NCBI GenBank assembly: GCA_009377605.1
Contig: WHTT01000019.1
Location: 1 to 64,000 of the forward strand
Direction: 5' to 3'
From: Luteitalea sp.
Lineage (GTDB): Bacteria > Acidobacteriota > Vicinamibacteria > Vicinamibacterales > Vicinamibacteraceae
DNA length: 64,000 bases
Positions 1 to 8,936 of the stretch are shown one piece after another. The notes below the pieces were generated by a model. It was not told where the DNA came from. It ran no database searches and saw nothing but the letters and a program-made list of their open reading frames with translations. The first letter of the stretch is position 1; each line of letters begins with the position of its first letter. Both the position numbers and the translations under genes were made by a program.

Positions 1-55
1 TTAGGGGACATTTCTATTTCGCTCGCGAGGGGACATTATCACTTCGCTTCAACAC
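1..55. other. Possible mobile-element edge with repeated decamer
   Basis: The decamer AGGGGACATT occurs at 3-12 and again at 28-37, in the same orientation and 25 nt apart, within non-coding DNA that runs off the window. Repeats of this kind are often seen next to transposase genes of integrase-core insertion sequences. No transposase is visible here, so this is only a suggestion of an element lying to the left. Bases 56-220 hold nothing else I recognise apart from the glpK ribosome-binding site. Confidence 0.25.
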
Positions 56-220
56 CGGAGACCTCGGCGGAGACCTCGGCGACGCGACCCGCACGTGACT
101 GGTCCTGGGGCATCACTTCGCCGCGCGGCCCAACCGCTGATAGCATGTCCGTCGGACAACGTAGGGTGAAGGCGAGCAGGCCGCGCGTCGACCGCCTTAC
201 CTTCGGAGAGGAGTCTGCTC

Positions 221-1714
221 ATGCCACGTGCCGTGCTGGCGCTCGATCAGGGCACCACCTCGAGCCGCGCGATTGTCTTCGGCCGCGACGGACGGATGCT
301 GAGCGTCGCGCAGCAGGAGTTCCCGCAGATCTTTCCAGGTCCCGCCGAGGTCGAGCACGATCCGGAGGCCATCTGGAGCTCGCAGCTTGCCGTCGCCCGC
401 GAAGCCATTCAGCGCGCGGCGCTCGAGCCTCGAGACATTGCCGCGATCGGCATCACCAACCAGCGCGAGACCACAGTGCTGTGGGAGCGTGACACCGGCC
501 GCCCGATTGGCAACGCCATCGTCTGGCAGAGTCGTGTGACCGCGGGTATCTGCGATCGGCTCAAGGCGGACGGCCTCGAGCCGATGTTCCGTGCCAAGAC
601 CGGCCTCGTGGTCGATGCCTATTTCTCCGGCACCAAGATCAAGTATCTGCTCGACAAGCACGAAGGCTTGCGAGCCAGAGCGGCGCGCGGAGAAGTGCTC
701 TTCGGGACCGTCGATGCGTTTCTGCTCTGGCGGCTGAGCGGCGGCAAGCTGCATGTCACGGATGTGACCAACGCGAGCCGCACGCTCCTGTTCAACATCC
801 ACAGGCTCGATTGGGATGACGAGCTGTTGCGCGTACTGGACGTGCCGCGGGCAATGCTGCCAGAGGTACGGGCGTCGAGCGAGGTGTACGGCGAGACGGA
901 CCCGGAGCTCTTCGGCACTCCTATTCCGTTGGCCAGCGCGGTAGGCGATCAGCAGGGGGCGCTGTTCGGTCAAGCGTGCTTCGAGCCGGGCAGCGCGAAG
1001 AACACGTACGGCACCGGTTGTTTCGTCCTCCTCAACACCGCCGGCTCGCCGGTCGCCTCCGAGCATGGTCTGCTGACCACCATTGCGTGGCAAGTCCGCG
1101 GCGAGGTCACCTATTGCCTCGAAGGGGCCATCTTCGTCGCGGGCGCCGTTGTTCAGTGGCTGCGCGACGGCCTGAAGATCATCGAGCGATCGGCCGACGT
1201 CGAACGGCTGGCCTCACAAGTCAGCGACGCCGACGGCGTCTACTTCGTGCCGGCATTCGTCGGCCTCGGCACGCCGTACTGGGACGCGTACGCGCGCGGG
1301 ATGATTATCGGCTTGACGCGCAACTCGACGGCTGGTCACATCGCCCGCGCGGCTATCGATTCGATGGCCTACCAGACGCGCGACGTGCTGGAGGTGATGC
1401 AGCACGAAGCGGGTCTTCGCGTGAAGAGCCTCAAGGTGGACGGCGGCGCCACCGGGAACGCACCGCTGCTCCAATTTCAGGCCGACCTCCTCGGGGTGCC
1501 CGTACGCCGGCCGCTGGTCGCCGAAACGACGGCGCTCGGTGCCGCGTATCTCGCAGGTCTGGCGGTGGGCTACTGGAAAGATCTCGCAGACGTCCGTGGC
1601 AATTGGGCGCTCGACCGCGAGTTCTCTCCGTCGCTCGACAGCTATACACGCGAGCATCTCTACACACGGTGGAAGAAGGCGGTCGAGCGCTCGCGGGGCT
1701 GGGCGAGTGAGTAG
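221..1714 (+). CDS. glpK: Glycerol kinase
   Basis: ATP-dependent phosphorylation of glycerol to sn-glycerol 3-phosphate in the cytoplasm, the entry step of glycerol catabolism. The 497-residue product has the usual family length. The FGGY-kinase phosphate motif DQGTTSSRA lies at about residue 9, and [10 protein letters not shown] and the C-terminal DGGATGN segment of the actin-like fold are also present. The ATG is preceded by a purine-rich ribosome-binding site (ggagagg). No glycerol facilitator or GlpD lies beside it; a glycerophosphodiester phosphodiesterase sits about 6 kb away. It converges on recD2 across a palindromic repeat. Confidence 0.97.
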   Translation: MPRAVLALDQGTTSSRAIVFGRDGRMLSVAQQEFPQIFPGPAEVEHDPEAIWSSQLAVAREAIQRAALEPRDIAAIGITNQRETTVLWERDTGRPIGNAIVWQSRVTAGICDRLKADGLEPMFRAKTGLVVDAYFSGTKIKYLLDKHEGLRARAARGEVLFGTVDAFLLWRLSGGKLHVTDVTNASRTLLFNIHRLDWDDELLRVLDVPRAMLPEVRASSEVYGETDPELFGTPIPLASAVGDQQGALFGQACFEPGSAKNTYGTGCFVLLNTAGSPVASEHGLLTTIAWQVRGEVTYCLEGAIFVAGAVVQWLRDGLKIIERSADVERLASQVSDADGVYFVPAFVGLGTPYWDAYARGMIIGLTRNSTAGHIARAAIDSMAYQTRDVLEVMQHEAGLRVKSLKVDGGATGNAPLLQFQADLLGVPVRRPLVAETTALGAAYLAGLAVGYWKDLADVRGNWALDREFSPSLDSYTREHLYTRWKKAVERSRGWASE

Positions 1715-1738
1715 TTGTGACTTGTGAGATTTGGATAC

Positions 1739-1808
1739 GTAGCGCAGGCCTTTAGGCCTGCCAACAGAGCGTCCGCAAGGTGCAGGCAGGCCTGAAGGCC
1801 TGCGCTAC
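1739..1808. repeat. Family A palindromic repeat, two inverted 24-mers
   Basis: Two 24-nt arms at 1739-1762 and 1785-1808 are inverted with 23 of 24 matches. Each arm is itself palindromic around AGGCCTnnAGGCCT-like cores. It fills the gap between convergent glpK and recD2. The outer GTAG of the right arm, read on the minus strand, supplies the TAG stop of recD2. It could act as a bidirectional terminator. A perfect copy lies at 7266-7326. Confidence 0.9.
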
Positions 1809-4009
1809 GACTGTTTTTCGGTCAGCCATTCGCGCAGCTTCGTCCAGCGGCGACGCGTGTGTGTCCCCTTCACGGCAATTGCCAGCGCGCGAGCCTGACC
1901 GATGAGCACGACGAGCTTCCGCCCGCGCGTGATCGCGGTATACAACAAGTTTCGCTGCAGCATGACATAGTGCTGCGTCGTCAACGGGATGACGACCGCC
2001 GGATACTCCGAGCCTTGTGCCTTGTGAATCGTGGTCGCATAGGCGAGAACGAGCCGATCGAGCTCGCCAAAATCGTAGGCCACCCGGCGCCCGTCGAAGG
2101 ACACGACTATCTCGCTGGCCGCCTGATCGACAGAGACGACCAGGCCAAGGTCGCCGTTGTACACCTCCTTCTCGTAGTCGTTCTCGACCTGCATGACCTT
2201 GTCGCCGACGCCGAAGGTGTAGCCGAACCGCTCGACAGCATCCGGGCCGGGCGGATTGAGCGCGCGCTGCAGCCCGACGTTGAGCGTCCGCGCGCCGAGG
2301 GAGCCGCGGTTCATCGGACAGAGCACCTGCACGTCGTGGAATGGATGCAGGCCGTAGCGTGTCGGGATCCGTTCGCAGATGACCTGCAGGAGCTTCCGCA
2401 TCGCGACGTCGGGGTCGTCGGCTTCGACGAAGTGGAAGTCCGACTCGGTGGAGCGACCGAGGTCGGGCATCTCGCCCTGGTTGATTCGATGGGCATTGAC
2501 AATGATGCGACTGCTCGCCGCTTGGCGAAAGATGCTCGTGAGACGAACGACAGGGACGCGTGCCGAGCCAATCAGATCGGCGAGGACTTGGCCGGGACCA
2601 ACCGACGGCAACTGATCGGCATCGCCGACCAGTAGCAGCGCGGCACCGGGGCTGACGGCCCGCACCAGGCTCCACATCAGCGGCACATCGATCATCGAGA
2701 GCTCGTCGACAACGACGTGCTGGGCCTCCAGCGGATTCGATTCGTTCCGCCGAAACCGGCCCGTCCGCGGATTGACTTCGAGAAGGCGGTGAAGCGTCCG
2801 TGCCTCGAGGCCCGTTGCCTCCGACAGCCGCTTGGCCGCGCGCCCGGTAGGCGCCGCAAGGGCCGGCCGCACGCCCTTGGCGGCAAGCACCGCCACGATG
2901 GCCCGCAGCAACGTCGTCTTGCCGACGCCAGGGCCACCGGTGATGACCAGGACCTTCGTGCGAACCGCAGCGGCGAACGCCTCCGCCTGACGCTCCGAGA
3001 GGGTGAGGTGCAGCCGTGCCTCGACCCACGCGCGCGCCCGGTCGGTGTCGATCACCGGCCAGGGCGGCGCGCCCTGCGAGAGCTGGCGCAGCCGTTCGGC
3101 GAGCTGCCGCTCTGCGGAATGGAGCGCGGCGAGGAAGATGCACGGTTGGCTGTCGACCGTGTCGGCCGCGAGCGCTCCATCGGCCAGCTCGAGATCGAGG
3201 GCTTGTCCGACGATCTCCGACGAGACCCCGAGCTGTCGCGCACTCTCGGCCAGCAGCACATCGCGAGGCAGCCCGCAGTGTCCCTCGTCGAGCGCTTGGG
3301 CGAGCCGGTAGCCAAGCCCGGCACGCACGCGCATCATCGCCGTCTTTTCGATGCCGAGCCGCTCGGCAATCCGATCAGCGCTCAGGAAGCCCACGCCACG
3401 GATGTCACGGGCGAGCCGGTACGGATTCTCCGAGATCGTCTTGACGGCATCGATGCCGTAGGTCTTGAAGATGCGCACGGCACGCGCAGTGCCGACACCG
3501 TGCTGGTGCAAGAACAGCATGATGTCGCGAATCGCCCGCTGCTCCCGCCAACCGGCGGCAATACTGGACGCGCGAACTGGGCCCACGCCAGGCACGTCAC
3601 GCAGGCGATCCGGCTCGCGCTCGATGATGTCGAAGACCTCGGCACCGAATGCCGCCACCAGCTGCTTGGCGTAATGACGGCCAATGCCCTTGATCAATCC
3701 CGAGGCCAGATAGCGCTCGACGGCCTCGGCCGAGTCCGGCGGCGCCACACGGAGCCAATCCGCTTTGAACTGCAGGCCATGCGTGCGATCGTTCACCCAT
3801 CGACCTGTGGCCTGCACCTGCTCGCCAGGAGCGATGCTCGCCGCGCAGCCAATCAGCGCGACGAGGTCGCGCCGTCCCCGAACCTGTACCCGGACAACGC
3901 AGAACCCGGTCTCGAGATTGTGGAACGTCACGCGCTCCACCGCACCAGAAAGGAATTCTCGGGAATCGGGATTCGGGATTCGGCCCTTCGACCCTTCGAC
4001 TGCGCTCAC
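1805..4009 (-). CDS. recD2: RecD2-type ATP-dependent DNA helicase
   Basis: A 5'-3' superfamily 1B helicase of the RecD2/TraA class, acting in DNA repair without RecBC. The 734-residue protein has an N-terminal OB-like region (about 20-85), tandem helix-hairpin-helix segments (about 90-200), Walker A GGPGVGKTT, Walker B with DELSM, and a C-terminal UvrD-like TIHKAQGSEYPAVV motif. These are the standard family elements and the length is typical. The first dozen or so codons run through a heptamer tandem array, so the true start could lie slightly downstream. The TAG stop is supplied by the palindromic repeat at its 3' end. Confidence 0.95.
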   Translation of the reverse strand: MSAVEGSKGRIPNPDSREFLSGAVERVTFHNLETGFCVVRVQVRGRRDLVALIGCAASIAPGEQVQATGRWVNDRTHGLQFKADWLRVAPPDSAEAVERYLASGLIKGIGRHYAKQLVAAFGAEVFDIIEREPDRLRDVPGVGPVRASSIAAGWREQRAIRDIMLFLHQHGVGTARAVRIFKTYGIDAVKTISENPYRLARDIRGVGFLSADRIAERLGIEKTAMMRVRAGLGYRLAQALDEGHCGLPRDVLLAESARQLGVSSEIVGQALDLELADGALAADTVDSQPCIFLAALHSAERQLAERLRQLSQGAPPWPVIDTDRARAWVEARLHLTLSERQAEAFAAAVRTKVLVITGGPGVGKTTLLRAIVAVLAAKGVRPALAAPTGRAAKRLSEATGLEARTLHRLLEVNPRTGRFRRNESNPLEAQHVVVDELSMIDVPLMWSLVRAVSPGAALLLVGDADQLPSVGPGQVLADLIGSARVPVVRLTSIFRQAASSRIIVNAHRINQGEMPDLGRSTESDFHFVEADDPDVAMRKLLQVICERIPTRYGLHPFHDVQVLCPMNRGSLGARTLNVGLQRALNPPGPDAVERFGYTFGVGDKVMQVENDYEKEVYNGDLGLVVSVDQAASEIVVSFDGRRVAYDFGELDRLVLAYATTIHKAQGSEYPAVVIPLTTQHYVMLQRNLLYTAITRGRKLVVLIGQARALAIAVKGTHTRRRWTKLREWLTEKQS

Positions 4010-4077
4010 TTGCTTATTCCTGGTTCTTGGTCCCTGGTTCCCGTTTCCCGATTCCTGAATCCTGAACCCCGATCACG
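3961..4077. repeat. Degenerate heptamer arrays at a gene junction
   Basis: Two arrays of 7-nt period flank the boundary of the Gfo-type gene and recD2. At 3961-4002 the units follow GGGATTC and drift to GACCCTTC forms. At 4022-4077 eight units in register follow GGTTCTT, GGTCCCT, GATTCCT and relatives. The right array encodes the last residues of the oxidoreductase and the left one the first residues of recD2. Confidence 0.8.
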
Positions 4078-5051
4078 CGACCGGTCCGAGCGGACTCGTA
4101 GAGTGCTACCAGTGTCGCGACGTTGCCGCGGCTTTCGGAGGGCAAGACGCGCGCCGGCACACTCTCGCGGGCGGCCCGGCGCAAGTCGTCCACCTGGAGC
4201 TGGTACAGCGGGCCGCCTTCAATGGGAACCTCGGTCGTCTCGTCACCACGACGTACGACGATGACCTCTGTGGGGCCGGGCTTGAAGGGATGCGGCACGT
4301 CGAGCACGCCCTCCGAGCCGACAACCTGCATTTCCGTGCGGAAGGGAGCAGTGAAGCCACAATCGAACTGACCAAGGATGTCGCCTGGAAAGCGCAAGGT
4401 CGCCGCCGCCGCGACGTCGACACCCGTAGACCCCGTCACGATCGTGGCGCTCACCTCGAGCGGATCCGCACCCAAGACGTACCGCATCCAGCTCACCGGG
4501 TAACAACCAATGTCCCACAGACCGCCGCCTCCGAGCCGCGGATCCAACCGGACGTTGTGATCGCCGGTCAGCAGGAACGTGAAGGCACCGCGCAGGTGCC
4601 GCACGCTGCCCACCGCTCCCTCGAGGACCAGCTGCCGTGCGGCCAGGGTCACTGGATGATGGCGGTACATGAATGCCTCCGCCACCACGACGCCGTGGCG
4701 GGCGGCCGCCTCGCCCATCGCCTCCACCTCGCCAACCGTGAGCGCCAGCGGCTTCTCGCACAGGACATGCTTCCCTGCCGCGGCGGCGTTGATGGTCCAC
4801 GCGGCATGCAGCGCGTTCGGCAACGGGATGTAGACGGCGTCGACGTCGGGATCCGCCAAAAGGTCGTCGTAGGCACCGTGCGCACGCGGTATCTGCCAGT
4901 CGCGCGCGAACGCCTCGGCCCGCCCTCGGTCGCGGCTGGCAACCGCCACGAGCGCGTGACCTTGGCTGCGGAGCGGCTCCACTAGCCGGCGCACAATGCG
5001 CGCCGTGCCAAGAATGCCCCAGCGGAACGGCCTGGAGTCGGCAGAAGACAT
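4014..5051 (-). CDS. Gfo/Idh/MocA family oxidoreductase
   Basis: Predicted NAD(P)-dependent sugar or polyol dehydrogenase, 345 residues. The N-terminal Rossmann fold opens with WGILGTARIV, and the family's catalytic-region motif EKPLAL follows at about residue 98. The C-terminal alpha/beta domain is normal until about residue 325, after which the tail is encoded by a heptamer array. ATG 5051 is chosen because a minus-strand TATAAC box lies exactly six bases upstream, implying a leaderless transcript. The upstream extension of the frame would run into lutA. The substrate cannot be deduced. Confidence 0.9.
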   Translation of the reverse strand: MSSADSRPFRWGILGTARIVRRLVEPLRSQGHALVAVASRDRGRAEAFARDWQIPRAHGAYDDLLADPDVDAVYIPLPNALHAAWTINAAAAGKHVLCEKPLALTVGEVEAMGEAAARHGVVVAEAFMYRHHPVTLAARQLVLEGAVGSVRHLRGAFTFLLTGDHNVRLDPRLGGGGLWDIGCYPVSWMRYVLGADPLEVSATIVTGSTGVDVAAAATLRFPGDILGQFDCGFTAPFRTEMQVVGSEGVLDVPHPFKPGPTEVIVVRRGDETTEVPIEGGPLYQLQVDDLRRAARESVPARVLPSESRGNVATLVALYESARTGRVIGVQDSGIGKREPGTKNQE

Positions 5052-5073
5052 GCGCCTGTTATACCCTAGTCGC
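5052..5073. promoter_or_regulatory. 22-bp bidirectional promoter region
   Basis: This gap separates the divergent starts of the Gfo-type gene (ATG 5051, minus) and lutA (GTG 5074, plus). A minus-strand TATAAC at 5058-5063 is six bases from the ATG. A plus-strand TACCCT at 5062-5067 fits TAnnnT and is six bases from the GTG, though it is a weaker box. The two overlap, so transcription could start back to back with no leader on either side. Confidence 0.5.
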
Positions 5074-5805
5074 GTGAAGCCGCGCTCTGTGCAGCTCCTG
5101 GTGACCTGCCTCATCGACCATTTCTTTCCGCAGACCGGACTTGCCGCCGTCGAGGTGCTCGAACGACACGGCGTGTCGGTGACCTGCCCGGCCGGACAGA
5201 CATGCTGCGGTCAGCCAGCCTTCAACGCTGGCAGTTGGAATGACGCCCGGGCCATGGCACGACATACGCTCGATGTGTTGTCGAAGGACGAGCGACCCAT
5301 CGTGGTGCCGTCCGGCTCCTGCGCCGACATGGTGCTCCATCACTACGAGACCTTGCTTGCCGCGGAGCCCGCGTATGCGAAGAAAGCTCATGATGTGGCG
5401 TCGCGGACCTACGAGTTCTCGCAGTTCCTCGTCGACGTGCTCGGCATTACCGACACCGGGGCAACCGGGACTGGACGCGTGACCTACCATGCAGCCTGTC
5501 ATGGTCTGCGCGGCCTCGGCGTCGATCGTCAGCCACGCGCGCTGCTGGAGCATGTGCGCGGCATCGAGCGGTGCCCGCTGCGCGATGCTGACGTCTGCTG
5601 CGGGTTTGGCGGCCTGTTCGCCGTGAAGATGGCCGATATCTCTGGCGCGATGCTCGCAGCAAAGCTCGACGCCATCGAGGAGAGCCGTGCCGACACCGTC
5701 GTGGTCACCGATGTGAGCTGCGGCATGCACGTGCAGGGTGGCCTCGAGCGGCGCGGCAGCCGGGTGCGCGTGCGCCACCTGGCCGAGGTCCTCGCGAGCC
5801 GTTGA
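5074..5805 (+). CDS. lutA: LutA, lactate utilisation iron-sulfur subunit
   Basis: Cysteine-rich subunit of the LutABC L-lactate oxidase. It has two CCG-type modules, CCGQPAFNAG near residue 50 and DVCCGFGGLFA near residue 175, which match heterodisulfide-reductase-like iron-sulfur binding. Starting at GTG 5074 gives 243 residues, close to the usual length. The in-frame ATG 5050 would overlap the divergent gene's start codon and the promoter. lutB follows after 13 nt, so the genes are co-transcribed. Confidence 0.93.
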   Translation: MKPRSVQLLVTCLIDHFFPQTGLAAVEVLERHGVSVTCPAGQTCCGQPAFNAGSWNDARAMARHTLDVLSKDERPIVVPSGSCADMVLHHYETLLAAEPAYAKKAHDVASRTYEFSQFLVDVLGITDTGATGTGRVTYHAACHGLRGLGVDRQPRALLEHVRGIERCPLRDADVCCGFGGLFAVKMADISGAMLAAKLDAIEESRADTVVVTDVSCGMHVQGGLERRGSRVRVRHLAEVLASR

Positions 5806-5818
5806 GCACCGAACAGTC

Positions 5819-7282
5819 ATGGCAGCCCGATACATGACGAGCCCGCTACCTTTCCATCGACGCGTCGAGCAGGCGCTCGGCAACCAGCAGCTCCGCGGTG
5901 CCATTGGGCGTGCGACGGCCCGCAAAGTGGAGGGCCGCTTGGCGGCCCTGGCAGGCCTTGCGGATGCCGATCGACTACGCGACGAGGGGCGCCGCATCCG
6001 CGCAAACGCCCTTGGCCGCTTGGACGAGCAGCTCACGCGCTTCGTCGAGCAGGTCGAACGCCATGGCGGGACAGCCGTGTGGGCGCCTGACGCCGACCAC
6101 GCCGTGCGCTACCTCGTGGACCTCGCGCGCGCACGCGGCGTCAAGTCGATCGTCAAGTCCAAGTCGATGGTGACCGAGGAAATCGAGCTGAACCGCGCGA
6201 TCGAGGCGGCCGGCCTTCGCGTTGTCGAAACCGATCTCGGAGAGTACGTCATCCAGCTCGATCACGATCATCCATCGCATATCGTCGCTCCAATCATCCA
6301 CAAGACGCGGCAAGACATCGCCGCCACGTTCAAGCGAGAGGTCGGTGCCACCGACGCCGACGTGGCCGACATCCCGAGCATGACGGCGTTTGCACGCCGG
6401 AAGCTGCGCCAGGACTTCCTGACGGCCGGGATGGGCGTGAGCGGTGTGAACTTTGGGATTGCCGAGACCGGAACGCTGTGCATCTGCACCAACGAGGGGA
6501 ATGGCCGCCTCACCACGACCGTACCGCGGATTCATGTCGCCTTCATGGGCATTGAGCGTATCTTGCCCACGCTGGCCGACCTCGGGATCATGCTGCAGCT
6601 GCTGGCGCGCAGCTCGACGGGGCAGAAGCTGACCGCCTACACGAATCTCCTCACGGGACCCCGCCGGCCGGGCTTGGACGCCGAAAGTGATGGACCCGAT
6701 GAGCTCCACGTCGTCCTCGTGGACAACGGCCGGAGCCACGTGCTCGGAAGCGAGCTCGCCGAGATCCTGTATTGCATTCGCTGCGGCGCATGCTTGAATG
6801 CCTGTCCCGTATATCGCCAGATTGGGGGTCACGCGTACGGCAGCGTCTACCCTGGACCGGTTGGCGCCGTGTTCACGCCCGCAATAGGCGGCCTGGCAGA
6901 CTGGAGCGACCTCCCTCACGCCAGCAGCCTGTGTGGCGCGTGTCGGGAGGTCTGCCCCGTCCGAATCGACATTCCGCGGATGTTGCTCGCCCTGCGCGCG
7001 CGCGCCGCAACCGAAGGCCACGGACCTTGGTGGGCACGCGTGGGCCTGCGAGCCTATCGCTTCACCGCCGTTCGACCGACGCTGTTCCGCCTGGCTGGCC
7101 GCTTGACCGCGCGAGCAACGAGCTTGGTGGCGCGGGATGGGCGTATCTCGAAGCTCCCTGGACCACTGGCGGGCTGGACCAGGTATCGCGAATTCCCAGC
7201 GATGGCCCCTCGCACGTTCCAGGAACAGTGGAAAGGCAGGCGTCAGGAATCAGGTTCAGGAATCAGTAGCGCAGGCCTTTAG
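5819..7282 (+). CDS. lutB: LutB, lactate utilisation iron-sulfur protein
   Basis: Central subunit of the LutABC lactate oxidase, 487 residues. It has an N-terminal LUD domain (about 60-290) followed by a ferredoxin-like region with two [4Fe-4S] motifs, CIRCGACLNACPVY and CGACREVCPV, then a C-terminal segment. The start is ATG 5819; a second in-frame ATG lies five codons further on. The last residues and the TAG stop are encoded by a short direct repeat and the centre of a palindromic element, so the original C terminus may have been replaced. Confidence 0.94.
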   Translation: MAARYMTSPLPFHRRVEQALGNQQLRGAIGRATARKVEGRLAALAGLADADRLRDEGRRIRANALGRLDEQLTRFVEQVERHGGTAVWAPDADHAVRYLVDLARARGVKSIVKSKSMVTEEIELNRAIEAAGLRVVETDLGEYVIQLDHDHPSHIVAPIIHKTRQDIAATFKREVGATDADVADIPSMTAFARRKLRQDFLTAGMGVSGVNFGIAETGTLCICTNEGNGRLTTTVPRIHVAFMGIERILPTLADLGIMLQLLARSSTGQKLTAYTNLLTGPRRPGLDAESDGPDELHVVLVDNGRSHVLGSELAEILYCIRCGACLNACPVYRQIGGHAYGSVYPGPVGAVFTPAIGGLADWSDLPHASSLCGACREVCPVRIDIPRMLLALRARAATEGHGPWWARVGLRAYRFTAVRPTLFRLAGRLTARATSLVARDGRISKLPGPLAGWTRYREFPAMAPRTFQEQWKGRRQESGSGISSAGL

Positions 7283-7326
7283 GCCTGCCTGCGCCGCAGT
7301 TCGGCAGGCCTAAAGGCCTGCGCTAC
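7266..7326. repeat. Family A palindromic repeat, perfect inverted 24-mers
   Basis: Arms at 7266-7289 and 7303-7326 are perfectly complementary (24 of 24) around a 13-nt loop, and match the element at 1739-1808. It lies between lutB and lutC. The stop codon of lutB is the TTTAGG centre of the left arm. In RNA it would form a very stable stem inside the lut operon and could lower lutC expression or stabilise the upstream message. Confidence 0.92.
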
Positions 7327-7353
7327 GTATAGCAACTCAAGAGACGTCAGCAC

Positions 7354-8052
7354 ATGAAGCCAGAAGATCTCGCTCACATGCGGAGCACGCTTGGCCGAGC
7401 CATCGGGCGGGCGCTGCTGCCTGGTGCGTCTCCCGACGGTCCGTCGAGTGCGCGAGTGTCTCAGGGCGCGGAGCGCGCCGCCGAAAGCCCCGAGGAGCTG
7501 GTCTCCTCGTTTCGCCGTGAGTTAGAAGCACTCGCCGGTGTCGTGCACGAGGTATCCGGGGTCGAGGCGGCGCGGTGTCGTGTTCGTGAGATTGCTCGCG
7601 ATCAACGTGCCACGCGCGTGCTCTCGTGGGAAGGGCAGCACTTGCGCGTGGACGGCCTGTTGGGTGACCTGGAAGGCGACGGTCTCCAGGTCATGACCGG
7701 ACCCGTGCCCTCCGAGACCGAGGCACGAGCCGCCTCGCTGGCGACACTGGAACGAGCGGAGCTTGGTCTGACGGGGGCTGACGCAGGCCTGGCGGACACA
7801 GGGTCGATAGTGGTGCGGAGCGGTCCAGGCCGGCTGCGCCTTGCTTCGCTCCTGCCGCCGGTGCACGTTGCGCTCCTGCCACGTTCGGGCCTCTGGCCCT
7901 CCTTGACCGCATGGTTGGCGGAGGAGTCGTCGACGGTCCAGGACGTGAGCAACCTCGTCATCATCACCGGCCCGAGCCGCACCGCTGACATCGAAATGAC
8001 ACTCAGCCGCGGTGTTCACGGGCCCGGTGAGCTCCACGTCGTTCTGTACTGA
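7354..8052 (+). CDS. lutC: LutC, lactate utilisation LUD-domain protein
   Basis: Third component of LutABC, 232 residues, one LUD domain. The N-terminal 50 residues are a typical variable linker. The later GLADTGSIVVRSGPG and ITGPSRTADIEMTLSRGVHG segments are the conserved core seen in YkgG/LutC proteins. It lies 71 nt after lutB beyond the palindromic repeat. The last 50 nt overlap, in antiparallel orientation, the 3' end of the phosphodiesterase gene. Confidence 0.93.
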   Translation: MKPEDLAHMRSTLGRAIGRALLPGASPDGPSSARVSQGAERAAESPEELVSSFRRELEALAGVVHEVSGVEAARCRVREIARDQRATRVLSWEGQHLRVDGLLGDLEGDGLQVMTGPVPSETEARAASLATLERAELGLTGADAGLADTGSIVVRSGPGRLRLASLLPPVHVALLPRSGLWPSLTAWLAEESSTVQDVSNLVIITGPSRTADIEMTLSRGVHGPGELHVVLY

Positions 8053-8851
8053 AAGCCCCTGCCGACTCGAGCCAGCGCTGGACCGCGGGCACCGCCTCGT
8101 CTGGACGGTCCGTGATGATGCCGTCTGCGCCCCAATCGAGCATCCGTGCGATCTCGCGTGGCTCGTCCACAGTCCAGACATGGACGGTCAGACCGGCGCG
8201 ATGCGCAGCACGCACGAATCGGGGCGACACGATTCGTAGGCCACCGCCATGCTCCGGCACTTGGAGCGCCCGATACGGAAGGCGCCGAAGCGGCCAACGG
8301 ACCCACGACTTGTAAAGGGCCAGACGTACCTCTTCCAGACAGGCGCTGGTGATGACCGTGGGCTCGGCTTCCCGCGCCGCTCGCAGCGTGGCGAGCGAAT
8401 AACCGCCAAAGCAAACCCGCTCGAGAGCGCCAGCGCGCCGAACGACCTCCACCGCCACACGACCGAGTGTCGGGTCGATGCCTTTCAGCTCGATGACGAG
8501 CGCCGCGTCGCGCGCCTGTTGCAGCACATCCACGAGCCGCGGCATGCGAATGCCCTTACCGCGCAACGGATAGCCCTTGCTCGGGGCAAACCAATGAGCG
8601 GCATCGAGAGCGCGGAGCTCGTCCGCCGTCCGGGCCGAAATCGGCCCACGCCCATTGGTCGTCCGGTCGAGTGTCGCATCGTGGTGAACCATCACGACCC
8701 GATCCCGGGAGAGACGACAATCGAGCTCCACCCCTTGCGCGCCGAGCGCCAGGCCGTTGGCAAACGCCTCGCATGTGTTCTCGGGCATCAAGGCCGCACC
8801 GCCACGGTGGGCAAACACCGTAGGGCGAGCGCGATCAAGGATCAGGTGCAA
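8003..8851 (-). CDS. Glycerophosphodiester phosphodiesterase
   Basis: Cytoplasmic GDPD family enzyme (282 residues, no signal peptide) that splits glycerophosphodiesters to sn-glycerol 3-phosphate and an alcohol. Catalytic-site elements are AHRGG and PENT near residues 14-26, GVELDCRLS near 40 and VMVHHD near 53, with ITDRPDEA near the end. The start is a TTG inside a heptamer array; GTG 8818 is an alternative. The last 17 residues exceed the fold and lie over the 3' end of lutC. Its product could feed glycerol-phosphate metabolism with glpK. Confidence 0.9.
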   Translation of the reverse strand: MHLILDRARPTVFAHRGGAALMPENTCEAFANGLALGAQGVELDCRLSRDRVVMVHHDATLDRTTNGRGPISARTADELRALDAAHWFAPSKGYPLRGKGIRMPRLVDVLQQARDAALVIELKGIDPTLGRVAVEVVRRAGALERVCFGGYSLATLRAAREAEPTVITSACLEEVRLALYKSWVRWPLRRLPYRALQVPEHGGGLRIVSPRFVRAAHRAGLTVHVWTVDEPREIARMLDWGADGIITDRPDEAVPAVQRWLESAGAFSTERRGAHRAREHRG

Positions 8852-8865
8852 GGTTCGACGTAGGG

Positions 8866-8935
8866 GTTCAACGTTCGAGGTTCGAGGCTCGAGCTCAACT
8901 CAACACTCACCACTCAACACTCGAGACTCAAGGTG
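8866..8935. repeat. Heptamer array, ten units in register
   Basis: Ten consecutive 7-nt units keep exact register: GTTCAAC, GTTCGAG twice, GCTCGAG, CTCAACT, CAACACT, CACCACT, CAACACT, CGAGACT and CAAGGTG. Every unit differs from its neighbour by few bases. It occupies nearly the whole gap between two divergent genes and ends at the -10 box of the MoxR-type gene. Confidence 0.85.
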
Positions 8936-8936
8936 A

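Noticed and set aside
2717-4264. 515-codon open frame antisense to recD2
   Set aside because: Shadow frame; it crosses the heptamer arrays and has no family resemblance.
8866-8935. CRISPR array
   Set aside because: Units are 7-9 nt with no spacers, far below CRISPR repeat length, and no cas gene is present.
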